This document shows positions 21,123 through 30,829 of a stretch of 64,000 nt of DNA, in pieces (the stretch's first letter is position 1; the number at the start of each line of letters is the position of its first letter). Origin of the DNA: Rebecca billardiae RCC1528 (taxonomy: Eukaryota > Haptophyta). Where the stretch lies: assembly GCA_965240325.2 (NCBI GenBank), contig OZ251222.1, positions 372,001 to 436,000 on the forward strand. The letters run 5' to 3'. The position numbers and the translations under genes were made by a program. The notes beneath the pieces were generated by a model. That model saw nothing but the letters and a program-made list of their open reading frames with translations, searched no databases and had not been told where the DNA came from.

Positions 21123-21925
21123 TGAAAATACGGTTTTGGAAAATAATAGCGCTGGGCGATGGCGGCCGGTCGCGACGAGCCGAGCGGATTGGTGCACGGG
21201 GAACCAATTCCCCGTGCACCAATCCAATCCGTTCGTCGCCAGGTGGCGCCGTTGCCGAGATCGAGCGGCAAAACCCTCAGCAGGTGGGCAAGAGAAGGAA
21301 ACAGGGAGGGCTGTCGCAGCGCGCGCGCCGCGGTGGGAAGAGAAGGGCTTGCCTCCCAACTGCAGCTTTGGCAGCGTTCCCTCTCGCGGCAGTGGAAGCC
21401 GACGACGAGGAGGATGAAGACGCAACTGCTGACGACTGCTGCGAAGCAGCAGCGGTGACACTCTGCGGTGCACAGCTGCTACCGCGCGCGCCGCGCGACT
21501 CGGACTCGGGTGATGGCGACAGCAGCACAGCACTGTCAGCAGTCCTCATGAAGACGATGAAGCTGCGTGCACGGGTGCACGAGGTGGCAGGCGAAAGCGC
21601 GCCGACGAGACAGCACTTGACACGCCTGAGCGCACGCCCATGCTCGCCGAGCGCGAGCGCTGCAAGTGCAACTACAGTGCGCGCCGCGCGGCAAGCGGAT
21701 GCCGGCTGTACTGCGGCACTGCGTCCGCGGTCATCGCCACTTCACTTGTCGACTGCTGCTGCGGCGGGCCGGGGGCACCCGGCACGCGCGGCGTAGCGCG
21801 CTAAACGGAAGGTGATGGTAGATGCGCTGTCACGCTCCTCCCGTCGACGCCGCCGCCGGCAGGACTATCGTCACTCTAGGCCGCCGAAAGTGTCGTTTTT
21901 TCGGCGGCGCTCACGCTTGCAACGG
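21123..21925. mobile_element. ~0.8-kb repeat element, copy 1, with stem-loop
   Basis: Shares blocks in the same order with 44812-45632. These are GGTTTTG near the start, a stem-loop followed by CAATCCAATCCG, GACAAAACCC/GGCAAAACCC plus CAGGTG, GGAAGGTG-TGGTAGAT, and the end block AAAGTGTCGTTTTTTCGGCG ... CTCACGC-TGCAAC. The stem-loop here has 18-bp arms (21186-21203 and 21208-21225) and a CCAA loop. A frame of 224 codons (21122-21796) has an acidic run DDEEDED and basic stretches. It shares only a short segment (ERQNP-QV) with the other copy. No transposase or RT motif is visible. Confidence 0.7.
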
Positions 21926-21928
<3 letters not shown>

Positions 21929-21967
<39 letters not shown>

Positions 21968-22283
21968 GAGCTCTCTCTCTAGTTATCTAGAGCTCTCTCT
22001 CTCGATCCGGCTCGTCTCTCTATCTCTCTGCTCGTCTCTCTCGATATCGACTACGATCTCTCTCGTCTCTACATCTGGTTACAACTCTCTCATCTCTGTA
22101 GTCTAGTACTCTACTGCCCACTTATACACAGTCACTCACACTCACACTGAGTCGCCGCTGACGCTCCGTGACTCTGAAGTCACCAGTGATGGTGCGCACG
22201 ACCGCGCTGATGTGCAGTTGGCTCAGTAGCTGACAGCTCGACTCACTGTAATCTCGTCATCCGCGGCGTATTAATTTCAGCGC
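21929..22283. repeat. CT-rich microsatellite and spacer
   Basis: Starts as pure (CT)n at 21929-21966 and degrades into CTCTCTAGAGCTCTC and CTCTCTCGATC variants until about 22090. The rest, to 22283, is ordinary spacer with CACTCACACTCACACTGAG runs. No gene. Confidence 0.8.
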
Positions 22284-22574
22284 ATGCACTCACTACGACT
22301 CATCACTGCGCTTATTATATTAGCTATAGCTATAGCTGCTAGTACGACCGCTGCACCCACGCCAGTCCCTGCTGCCCCGCTCCACGAGGACCGAGACTCG
22401 CCCCCGGGCGACGACTTGGACGACGAGGAGCTGCCGCAGCAGCGGACGAAGCGCACCCTGGACGACGCCGCAGCACCAGCCGCCACCAGCCAGCCAGCTG
22501 GCTCGAGCGGCAGGCGCGTACGCGACCGCTCGGGGAGCACGGGGCAGGCTCGACCAGCTGCTACCAGCGGCTGA
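22284..22574 (+). CDS. Possible small secreted protein (96 aa)
   Basis: Short ATG-initiated frame. The first ~24 residues (MHSLRLITALIILAIAIAAS) form a convincing signal peptide with an Ala-x-Ala type exit (TTAAP). An acidic stretch HEDRDSPPGDDLDDEEL follows, then RTKR, a dibasic proprotein-convertase-like site, and a Ser/Gly/Ala-rich tail. This layout (signal, acidic propeptide, RTKR, tail) is that of a small secreted precursor. Against it, the hydrophobic segment is encoded by low-complexity TATTAGCTATAGCTATAG DNA, and no homologue is recognisable. Treat as a candidate only. Confidence 0.3.
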   Translation: MHSLRLITALIILAIAIAASTTAAPTPVPAAPLHEDRDSPPGDDLDDEELPQQRTKRTLDDAAAPAATSQPAGSSGRRVRDRSGSTGQARPAATSG

Positions 22575-22915
22575 GACTGCCAGCTGACATCCGGACCTGC
22601 ACCATCGCCCTCGCTCGGGGCACAGCAGGGCCATGCGAGCCGCGCAGCGCAGGTGGATCGCGCTCCAGCAGCTCAAGGCCGCGCTCAAGCAATCCGATCG
22701 CGGTGCAGGCTATGCTCTGCCACCAACGCCGACTTCGTGTCGACGATCGTCGGGCACTGCCGCCGACGAATCAGGAGACCTGCGCCGTCCTACCTGTGTC
22801 GTTAAATCATAGAATGAGCATAGTATACCCGATGATTCGGCTAGTTATAGTACGGAGTAGAATCCGAGAGTCTGTACAGCGCATCACCGTCACCGGGTAC
22901 GTCGCCTGCCCGTAC
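22575..22915. other. Spacer containing a dispersed ~75-bp repeat
   Basis: 22693-22775 (GGTGCAGGCTATGCTCTGCC onward to CGACGAATCAGG) repeats 660-735 upstream of the LRR gene, with a few substitutions and a 3-bp insertion. No gene is visible between 22575 and the 3' end of the aminotransferase. Confidence 0.65.
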
Positions 22916-24196
22916 TCAGCCGGTCGTGCCTGCCCCGAGCCCATCGCGCGAGATGCGCGCGAGCTCGTCGCACACGGCGTCGACCTCGTCGGCCGTGTTG
23001 TAGTGCGCAAAGCCCACGCGCACGAGCCCGCCGCACGTGTCCCGCCGCAGCCTGCGCATGGTCTCGACGGCGTAGTAGTGGCCGTGCCACACGAAGATAC
23101 CGCGCTCGCCAAGCTCGGCGGCCACCTCGGCGGGTGGCAGCCCGCACACGTGGAGCGCGAACGTCGGCGTGCGCCCGTGCGCGTGCGGCAGCCCGTGCAG
23201 CAGCACGCCCGGGATGGCGGCGACGCGCTCGAGGAAGCGCGAGGAGAGCGCGCGCTCGTGCTCGCCGATGCGTGCGTACGCGCGTGCGAGGCGCGAGCGC
23301 CTGGGGGCGCCGGCGGACACGTCGGCGCCCGCGAGCGACGCGAGGTACTCCACCGTCGCCGTGACGCCCGCGAGCGCCTCGTACGACTGCGTGCCCACCT
23401 CCCAGCTGTACGGCGGCAGCGTGGGCGCGGGCCGCAGCTTGTACGGCGCAACCGCCTCGAGCTGCGCGCGCGTGCCGGTGAGGATGCCGACGTGCGGCCC
23501 GAAGAACTTGTACGCGCTGCAAACGAGCCAGTCGGTGCCCGTCCCCGCGACGTCGACCAGCCCGTGCGGGGCGTAGTGCACCGCGTCCACGTACGTCTTG
23601 GCGCCCACAGCGTGGGCGGCCTCCACGATCCGCGCGACGTCACTCACCGTGCCCGTCGAGTTGGCGGCGTGGGTGAAGGCGACGAGTGCGGTCTTCGCGT
23701 CGAGGGCGGCGTCGAGGGAGCCCATGTCCAGCGTGCACCCGGCGCTCGGGTCGATGTCCACCCAGCGCACCTCCACCTGCTGCTCCGCCGCCGCTTGCAG
23801 CCACGGCGACACGTTGGCATCATGATCTGCACGCGTGAGCACGATGTTGCTCCCCGGCGCCCACGTGCGCGCAAGCGCGCGCGAGCAAGCGTAGGTGAGG
23901 GAGGTCATGTTCTGTCCGAATATGACAAGGTCGGGCGACTCGCAGCCGAGCAAGTCGGCCACGGCCGCGCGCGCGCCGTCGATCACGTCGCCCGTCTCGC
24001 GCGAGGTGACAAACTGGCCGCCCGTGTTGGCCAGCCCGCGGCGCGCGGCGGCCGCGATCGCGTCGATCACCGCGTCGGGCATTTGCGTGCCACCAGGTGC
24101 GTCGAGATACGCCGCAGTTCGCCCCCCGACCGCCCTGCCCAGCGCCGGGAAGAGGCGGCGCACCTCGCGCGCGGCGAGCGGCGCCGCGGACGACAT
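22916..24196 (-). CDS. Cysteine desulfurase-like class V aminotransferase
   Basis: 426-aa single-exon gene. It follows the aminotransferase class V fold throughout: GGRTAAYLDAPGGTQMP near the start, FGQNMTSLTYACSRALART, HDANVSPWLQ, THAANSTGT, the PLP-contact VDAVHYAPHGLVDV, and the PLP-binding lysine K230 in CSAYKFFGPHVGIL. SYEALAGVTATVEYLASLAG completes the family pattern. It matches the cysteine desulfurase-like subfamily (TIGR01976 type) rather than NifS/IscS. I do not see the SufS/IscS active-site Cys loop, so sulfur mobilisation is not assured and a lyase or other PLP reaction is possible. No targeting peptide. The gene is divergent from the coiled-coil gene with 110 bp between the start codons. 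Confidence 0.87.
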   Translation of the reverse strand: MSSAAPLAAREVRRLFPALGRAVGGRTAAYLDAPGGTQMPDAVIDAIAAAARRGLANTGGQFVTSRETGDVIDGARAAVADLLGCESPDLVIFGQNMTSLTYACSRALARTWAPGSNIVLTRADHDANVSPWLQAAAEQQVEVRWVDIDPSAGCTLDMGSLDAALDAKTALVAFTHAANSTGTVSDVARIVEAAHAVGAKTYVDAVHYAPHGLVDVAGTGTDWLVCSAYKFFGPHVGILTGTRAQLEAVAPYKLRPAPTLPPYSWEVGTQSYEALAGVTATVEYLASLAGADVSAGAPRRSRLARAYARIGEHERALSSRFLERVAAIPGVLLHGLPHAHGRTPTFALHVCGLPPAEVAAELGERGIFVWHGHYYAVETMRRLRRDTCGGLVRVGFAHYNTADEVDAVCDELARISRDGLGAGTTG

Positions 24197-24306
24197 CCGG
24201 TCCTACCCAGATGCGTCGCGTCCGGTAGCTGCTCGACCGCGGCCGGACCGGCGGAGCTTTGCAGGGCGCGTCGGCAAACACCGTTCCGGTGCAGATCGCG
24301 CGCGAC

Positions 24307-25474
24307 ATGGCGGACAACGCTGCGCCGCCGCCTGAGGGCACGTCGGCTGAGGTGGAGGGGACCGTGCGCGTCGAGGTGGCCGGCACCGTGCACAATCTCG
24401 TGCCGGCGCAGCTCCCGCTGCCCAGCTCCCCGGGCGAGCCTCTCGAGCCTGCGCACGGCGCTGCGCGTGGCGGCGCATCCGGCGAGCACGGCAAGGACGG
24501 CAAAGACACGAAGGAGCTTGCGGCCGCGCAGCGCAGAATCGGCTCGCTGACCGCCGAGCGCGACGCGGCGCGCGCCAAGGAGAAGGAGCTTCACCACCGC
24601 GTGACCTCGCTGGAGAAGGAGCTGCGCGCCGAGCGCTCGCGCGGCCAGCAGCTGGAGCGGCAGCTGCACGCGATGAAGGTGCGCCGCACGCTCGCACAGG
24701 CTCTCGCGCGCGCGTGCGCCGCGTGGCGCCGCGCCACGCGGCCAGCGCCGCGTGAGAGCCGGCGTGCGCGATGCGTGGCTCGCCTCGCTCATCCGCGCCC
24801 GTGCCCGCCCCGCCCAACCCGCCGTGCAGCTGACGAACGCGCAGCTCATGCGCCTCAGGCAGGACGAGCAGAACGCATCCTCGCAGCAGCAGCAGCAGCA
24901 CCACCACCACCAGCAGCATGGCGGGGACGCGCACGGCCGGCAGCGCAACCAGTCGCGCTCACTCGGGCAGCAGGGCTCTGTGGGCGGTGCTGCGTCGCGC
25001 GATGGGCGCACGCCGCCGCCCGCCGGCGGCACGGGCAGCGAGCGCGGCGCGGATGGGCGCGGACGCGGCGGCGCGCGCGGTGCGGGCAGTGGCGCGCACG
25101 CGCAGCGAAGCGGTGGGCGGCATGTGCCGCCGGCCGCGCATGCAGCCGGTGGCGAGCGTGGCGGTGCCGGGGCGGCCAGTGGTGGCCCTGCAGCTGGTGG
25201 CGGCGGTGGCGGCGGCGGTGGCAGGGACGAGGACGCCCGGCAGACTCAGGGGGGGTATGATGGCATGCCGCCTGCAAACGATGGTGCCACCGTGCCGCCA
25301 CTCGATGCGGCAGCGGCGGCGCGCGCTGAGCTGCGCGAGGCGCTGGTCACGGCGGATGCGGCACGGCTGCAGGCGGCAGTTTTGCGTGCCGAGGGTCTCG
25401 GCCTCGAGCGTGAGGCGGCGCACGGCCGGAAGAAAATGGCGACGCTTGGCTCCGCACCGCAGCCATCATCGTGA
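24307..25474 (+). CDS. Hypothetical coiled-coil / low-complexity protein, two exons
   Basis: Exons 24307-24678 and 24830-25474 (intron 151 nt, GTGCGC...TGCAG, phase 0) give 338 aa. The intron changes the frame, and splicing joins LERQLHAMK to LTNAQLMRLRQDEQ, extending the heptad pattern without a break. Residues ~70-140 are a strong coiled coil (AAAQRRIGSLTAERDAARAK onward). Then come a Gln/His run, a long Gly/Ala/Arg-rich disordered region, and a short helical C-terminus (AAAARAELREALVTADAARL). No enzymatic motif. Possibly a structural or RNA-associated scaffold protein, but this is not supported further. Start ATG 24307 chosen; an upstream TTG frame exists. Confidence 0.7.
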
Positions 25475-26638
25475 AGCATGTGCCGCAGCATGCGTTGTCA
25501 TCGCGGATTCGCAGCCGCCGCGCAGATTTGAGATCGGCAGGGCCGCATGCGTGCTAACGGTGGACATCACGGGTGATGGCGGCGTTTCGGACGGGGTGAG
25601 CGGCGGCGGCGAGACTGCCGCACGCGGCGCACGCCTGTCCGTCAGTCCGTCCCGGATGCAGCCCGGCAGTAGTCAGTGTCGCGAGCGTGTGGCAACTGGC
25701 ATGGCGCCCGACTTATCTGTTATCACCAGTCTTGGCAGGCCCTCCTAAGGGGACAGCACTGCTGTGCGGTCTCCGTCTGCCCCGGCTCGGCGGCTCCGCC
25801 ATCGCGGGCATCCGGCATCGTGAGTGACTCGTCCGCGCGGCGCCGCGGCGCGGCCGCGGGCCGCGCAGGCCCGAGGCCTCAGGCCGGGGCGCCGCGGTCC
25901 GATCGGCCGAGTCGCGGGCGCAGGCCGCAGGCGCAGTGCTCATTGGCCGGCCGAGGGCCGAGGGCGGCGGCGGCCCCGGCGCGCGGGTGACGGGGTGGCA
26001 GTGTGGACTGTGTTGGCGTCATCCGCCTAGTGATCAGACTGATCCGAACCCTCGTACTACCGATGTAGAGACTAGAGTACTAGTGAGTGACTCACTCTAA
26101 TCTCTATAAACAGTACGACCGCGTAACTGAGCCGGAGAATTAATATATATATATCAGATATATTTAATTATTTATATAAGTTATAACCGTCTGCGGGCTA
26201 CTTAATAACGCGTCGACTTTGGCCCTCGTTCGACCTGCACGCGAGACGACGAGGGCAGCAATCGCGAATCGGGCGAAAAAAACCCTCGGGAGTCCTCTCA
26301 CGATGTCCGCGCCGCGGCGTTGGATCTGGATTCTGGCGCGCGGCGCCCCCGCACTAGTCACTACTCACTCACTCGAGACTCTCTAAGCCAGGCGCCGGCT
26401 CTGCCGCGCCATGCCCATGCAGCCAACCGTAGGCTCACCTTTTTCGGCCGAGCGTCCCCAGTGGGAGCTGCGACTGTCTGCGAGCAAGTTGCTGCGAGGG
26501 CGCCCGGTAGTGAGCGAAGCGATTTTCTTTTCAGCTTGGCGAGGCGATTTTCTTTTTCTTTTCTTTTTCTTATCTTTTTCCCGGGCTACTAGTCCGGTAC
26601 TACAAGGGGCCGTAGGGGCGGACCTACCGGTAGTCCGG
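25475..26638. other. Gene-free region: GC-rich block then AT-rich DNA
   Basis: 25475-26010 is GC-rich with no motif-bearing frame. 26030-26220 is AT-rich with runs of TATATA. 26520-26580 has an interrupted T-rich tract (TTTTCTTTTTCTTTTC). I see no gene, RNA or regulatory site I can support. Confidence 0.55.
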
Positions 26639-27016
26639 TACTCAGCTCTACGAAATACAGTTTATTTGTTTTAACGTGCGTAAGGCTCACGGTGGCAGGT
26701 TGCCGCGCGCCCGTGCCGGGCGGCCGCGGGCGGCCGGGCAGGTGTTAGTCAACAAGTTCATATGCTTTTCTTGATTGCGATTCCCTACTGAAGAACTCCT
26801 GCACCGCGATCGTAAAGCTTGAGCGGCCCGCCACCCGCCATACATGAGTTACAGTATGACGAAATGCAGGTGAAACAAACACCTGTTGGCGCGTTCAAAA
26901 CCAGTATGTCAGTAGGGAATCGCAATCAAGAAAAGCATATGAACTTGTTGACTAATAACACCTGCCGCCGCCGCCCGCGGCCGCCCGGCACGGACTGTAT
27001 TTCATAGAGCTGAGTA
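26639..27016. repeat. Foldback repeat whose left arm carries an extra 50-bp segment
   Basis: The left arm is 26639-26791 and the right arm 26909-27016; the spacer is 117 bp. After GAAATACAG the left arm has ~50 bp (26661-26710, TTTATTTGTTTTAACG...CCGCGC) that the right arm lacks. On both sides of that segment the arms align again (CCGTGCCGGGCGGCCGCGGG ... TCAACAAGTTCATATGC). The extra segment is the core of the dispersed repeat at 19134 and 516-618. Confidence 0.85.
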
Positions 27017-27417
27017 GCTGACAGGTAACCGTTCGTAAGTACGGTAGTAGTACAGTTTACTAAGAATAAGAGACGCACACAGCTCAGGCAGGCGAGATAG
27101 TACTGTATCACAGGTAATAATGCAAGTGTGTGTAAAGGGCGGCTTAAACAGCGCGCGCGCGGTCTGGCGGGGCGTAACATCGTTCCATTTTGGGCGATTG
27201 ATGCCACCGCAATTATTGGAATTGGCAAGTTGCCCAAGTAAACGACGAAGATCCTCGAATCGCGGAGTCGAGAGACGTTCGTGATTGGCCCGCGCCCATT
27301 GATGAGCAGAGGTGCTTGATTGATGCACTCAACCACTTAGTTTTTCGGCACCCGCCTTCGTCCGCACCAGCGCGCCTTCCGCGTTCGCGCCGTGCACACT
27401 CTCATCGAGTGCGTCAG
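27017..27417. other. Spacer upstream of the histidine kinase
   Basis: 27051-27100 (ACAGTTTACTAAGAATAAG...GCAGGCGAG) is a ~45-bp repeat found inverted at about 40276-40332. The rest is mixed sequence, presumably including the kinase promoter. No gene. Confidence 0.55.
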
Positions 27418-30400
27418 ATGAGCCGAGCGTTGAGCGGCATCCGCGTCACGCCTTCGACACCGCAGCGCGCCTCCGCGGTGTGGTCCAGCAGGCTGAAGAA
27501 GCACAGCGCCAGCGATGTTCGCATTGACATCCTGCCTGGCTACGAACGGGCGGGCAGCGCATGCGGAGCGCTGCCCGCGCCGGCGCCGCATGCTGGCGCG
27601 AACGCTGAAAATACGCCGACACCGTCCGCGAGCACCGACTCGGAGGGGCTGTTGCCCGCTCGCCGATCATTGCGGCTGAGCCTCGGAGGGACGTTCAACG
27701 ATCCCGCCACCGAGCGCATGTTCCGCGAGGGCGTGCTGCGCACCGTCCTCGAGCAGCGCGCTCTCGTGCTCACGCTCGCGCTCACGCTCGCCGGCCTGGC
27801 GATAGCCCTCACGCACAAGACTGCCGGGCGCCGCGAGCAGGCGCCCGCGACGTGGGCCCTCGCGAGCATCGCCGCGCTCCTCGCCGCGTACACTGCGTGC
27901 ACGCGCCTCCGGCGGCTGCCGCTCGTGCACACAGAGGCCGTGCTCACGCTCTGCCTGTGCGCCGTCGCCGTGCTCATGCCGTCGTCGGTGGCGCGCGGCG
28001 GGGAGTACCCCGTGCACGCGGTGCGTGACGCCGAGCTCACGACGCTCTGGCTCGCCGAGCACCTCGCGCTTCTGATCGCCACCGCCATCTACGTGCCGAT
28101 TCGCACGCCCGCGTTCGCGCTGCTCGTGCTCTGCGCCGCCTCGACGGCCGGCGCGACGCTCGTCGCCGCGATGCGCGGCATCTCGGACGACGAGGCGGAG
28201 GACGCGTCGGCCGCGCTGATGTACAGCACGGTGTTCGGCGTGTACGCCGCCGCCGCGCTCTCCCTCCTCGGCGCGCGCGCGCGGCTGGGCCACCTCGAGC
28301 GCGCGGGCTTCCACCTGTCGCACACGCTGAACGCGGCGCTGGAGGACCAGCAGTCGATGCAGAGCGCGGAGAGCACGGCGGAGCTGCGGCTGCAGACGGC
28401 GCGCGCGGCGTCGCAGGCGCGCTCGCGGCTGATCCGGATGGTGATGCACGACCTGCGCAGCCCGCTCCTCTCCGTCACCAGCCTCGCGTGCATGCTGCGC
28501 GACGAGGCGGAGGCGGCCGACCAGGCTGAGCCCGCGCCTCGCCTCACGGAGACGCACGTGCTCGAGGCGCTCGAGGGGCTCGAGACGTGCGCGGAGCTGA
28601 TGGAGCACATCGTCTCGGACATGCTCGACTTCGAGCGCATCGAGTCCGGCCGCCTCATCCTCGTCGAGGCGCCCTTCGAGCTCGACGAGCTGCTGCGCTG
28701 GACGCGCGTCACGTTTGGCGCGGTCGCGGCCGGCAAAGGCCTGCAGTTCGAAACGCACCCGCCGCCGCCCGGCCTCGCGTCGGTGCGGCTGGTGGGCGAC
28801 GTGCGCCGGCTGCAGCAGTGCCTGAACAACGGCGTGTCCAACGCGGTGCGCGCGCGCGCGCGCCACCCTCGCCCCACCGCGCGCCGCCCGGCCGCACGCT
28901 CGCGCCGCGCTCCGCTCGCTGGCACCGGCTGCTGACCGCTGCTCCCGCCCGCTCCCGGCGCGCCTCCGCCGCCCCCCGCAGCTCAAGTTCACGGAGAGCG
29001 GCGGCCGCGTGACCGTGCACGCGTTCGAGGGGCACACGCTGGAGGCGGAGGAGGCCCTTCCCGCAGACGGCTCCGCCGACGCGCCCTCGCCCCGAGGCCC
29101 ACTCCGCACGGTGCACGTCTGCGTGGACGACACGGGTGTCGGGCTGGACACGGCGGAGCTGGACACGCTGCGCGGCGGCGCGGAGCCGTTCGCGCAGGTG
29201 GGGAAGGGGCAGCTGCAGGGGAGCGGCGGCACGGGCCTCGGGCTGAGCATCACGCGGCAGCTGCTCGCGCTGCACAACGGCTCGACCATGCGCCTCTCGA
29301 GCACGGGCCACGCGCAGGGCACCCGCTTCGAGATGATCCTGCGGCTGCGCGAGCACACCCCGAGCGGGAGCGCGGCGAGCGGCGCGCTGGCGCCTGAGCT
29401 CGCCAAGCTCGCGCTCGCGCAGGTGCGCGCGGACGGGGCGAGCTCGCGCATGCGCAGCCGGATGGTCTCGTCGCGCCGCTCGACGGAGTACAGCGTCGCG
29501 GGCGACCCAAGCCGCCCGCCCTCCGAGCCCTCCTCGCCGCCGCTGTACTCGCTGCGGCACCGCACGCTCTCGCCGATGGCCGCGCCCCTCGACCTGGCCG
29601 CAGACGCGGACACGGAGACGTCGCCCTCCGAGCCCGAGGCGGAGGAGAGGGCGGAGAGGGCGGCGGAGGGCGAGGAGGCGGCGGCGGTGCAGGAGCGTGA
29701 GGGCCTGCACGCGGCGCCGCACGCGCCCGAGGCGCAGCCGCCGACGACGCCCGACGACGCCGGCTCGGCCTCGGTCGTCCCCTCGCCTCAATTCGCCGAG
29801 CGCACACGCACAATGACACGCAGCCGCGCGCGCTCCGAGCATCTCAAGTCGATCGTGCGCTTCGGCGGGCAGCCGCAGCAGGCGCAGCCGGCGGAGCCTC
29901 CGCCGAGCGCGGCGGGTGGGGCCGGCGGGCACAGGCGCGGCCCCGCCTTCAGGAGCGCCGCCGAGCCGCGCGCGCCCGACACGCGGCCCGTGCTCGACGG
30001 CTCCTTCGGCCAGCGCTCAGAGCGCTCAGAGCGCTCGGAGCCTGGCCACGTGTCCTGGGCAGCCGACGGGCGCGGCGGCGTTGGCGCTGCCGTCGCGGCG
30101 TGGCGCGGGCCGGCCGTCGCGGAGGACGCGGAGCGCCACGGCGCGGAGCCGCGGGCCGCCGCCACGCCCCCGCCGAGCGACGCGCACCTCACCTCCGCGT
30201 CCGGGGTCGCGCGCGCCACCAAGAAGTCCGGCCGGCTCCTCTCGTTCCCACCGGACTTCCGCTGCCTGCACGTGGAGGACGACCGCATCCTGCAGCGCGC
30301 GCTGCCGCTGCGCACGTTCAAGAAGGTGGGCGCGCCGTTCGACACGGCGAGCGACGGCGCGGAGGCGGTGGAGATGGTGCTGCACGGCGCGGCGGAGTAC

Positions 30401-30658
30401 GCGCTCATCGTGATGGACAATCAGATGCCGCGGATGTCGGGCATCCTCGCGACGCGCGCGCTCCGCCGCGGCGGCTTCCGCGGCCTCATCATCGGCATGA
30501 CGGGCGACCCGCAGGGCTCGCCCGACCGCGACGAGTTCGAGGCGGCTGGCCTGGACGCGTGCCTCGACAAGGACGCGCACGGCATCGAGAGCATCCTCAC
30601 CGTGCTGCGCTCGTGCGCGCTCATGCCGGGCGACAACGCCGAGGCGCGGCAGCCGTGA
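27418..30658 (+). CDS. Hybrid sensor histidine kinase with receiver domain, two exons
   Basis: Exons 27418-28845 and 28982-30658 (intron 136 nt, GTGCGC...CCGCAG, phase 0); 1034 aa. After a ~100-aa disordered N-terminus come six hydrophobic segments (~115-295), so it is a membrane sensor without an obvious extracellular domain. The HisKA H-box MVMHDLRSPLLSV holds the phosphoacceptor H344. The intron splits the N-box exactly, between CLNNGVSNA and LKFTESGG. The G boxes are VDDTGVGLD and GSGGTGLGLSITRQLL. A long Ser/Arg/Ala linker leads to a receiver: FRCLHVEDD, phospho-Asp D955 in IVMDNQMPRMSG, IGMTGD, and CLDKDAH. Autophosphorylation on His then transfer to the internal Asp is expected, with output through a separate phosphotransfer protein. 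The frame upstream of 27418 is open to a TTG. Confidence 0.9.
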
Positions 30659-30829
30659 GGGCGGCTGGCAGGGAGCCAGCCGGTTTCGCCGAGCTGTTTT
30701 CGCGCATTCGCCGTGATGCAGCATGCTCGGAGGCCCGCCAACGGATGACGGGATACTACATGCAAACTGTACAGAAATCAGAATTATAATAATAAATATT
30801 AATTATTTTTCATATATATATATATATAT
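30659..30829. other. Short spacer ending in (TA)n at the retroelement 5' junction
   Basis: Probable 3' UTR of the kinase, then AT-rich DNA. (AT)n at 30812-30829 directly abuts the first in-frame codon of the retroelement fragment. Confidence 0.6.
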
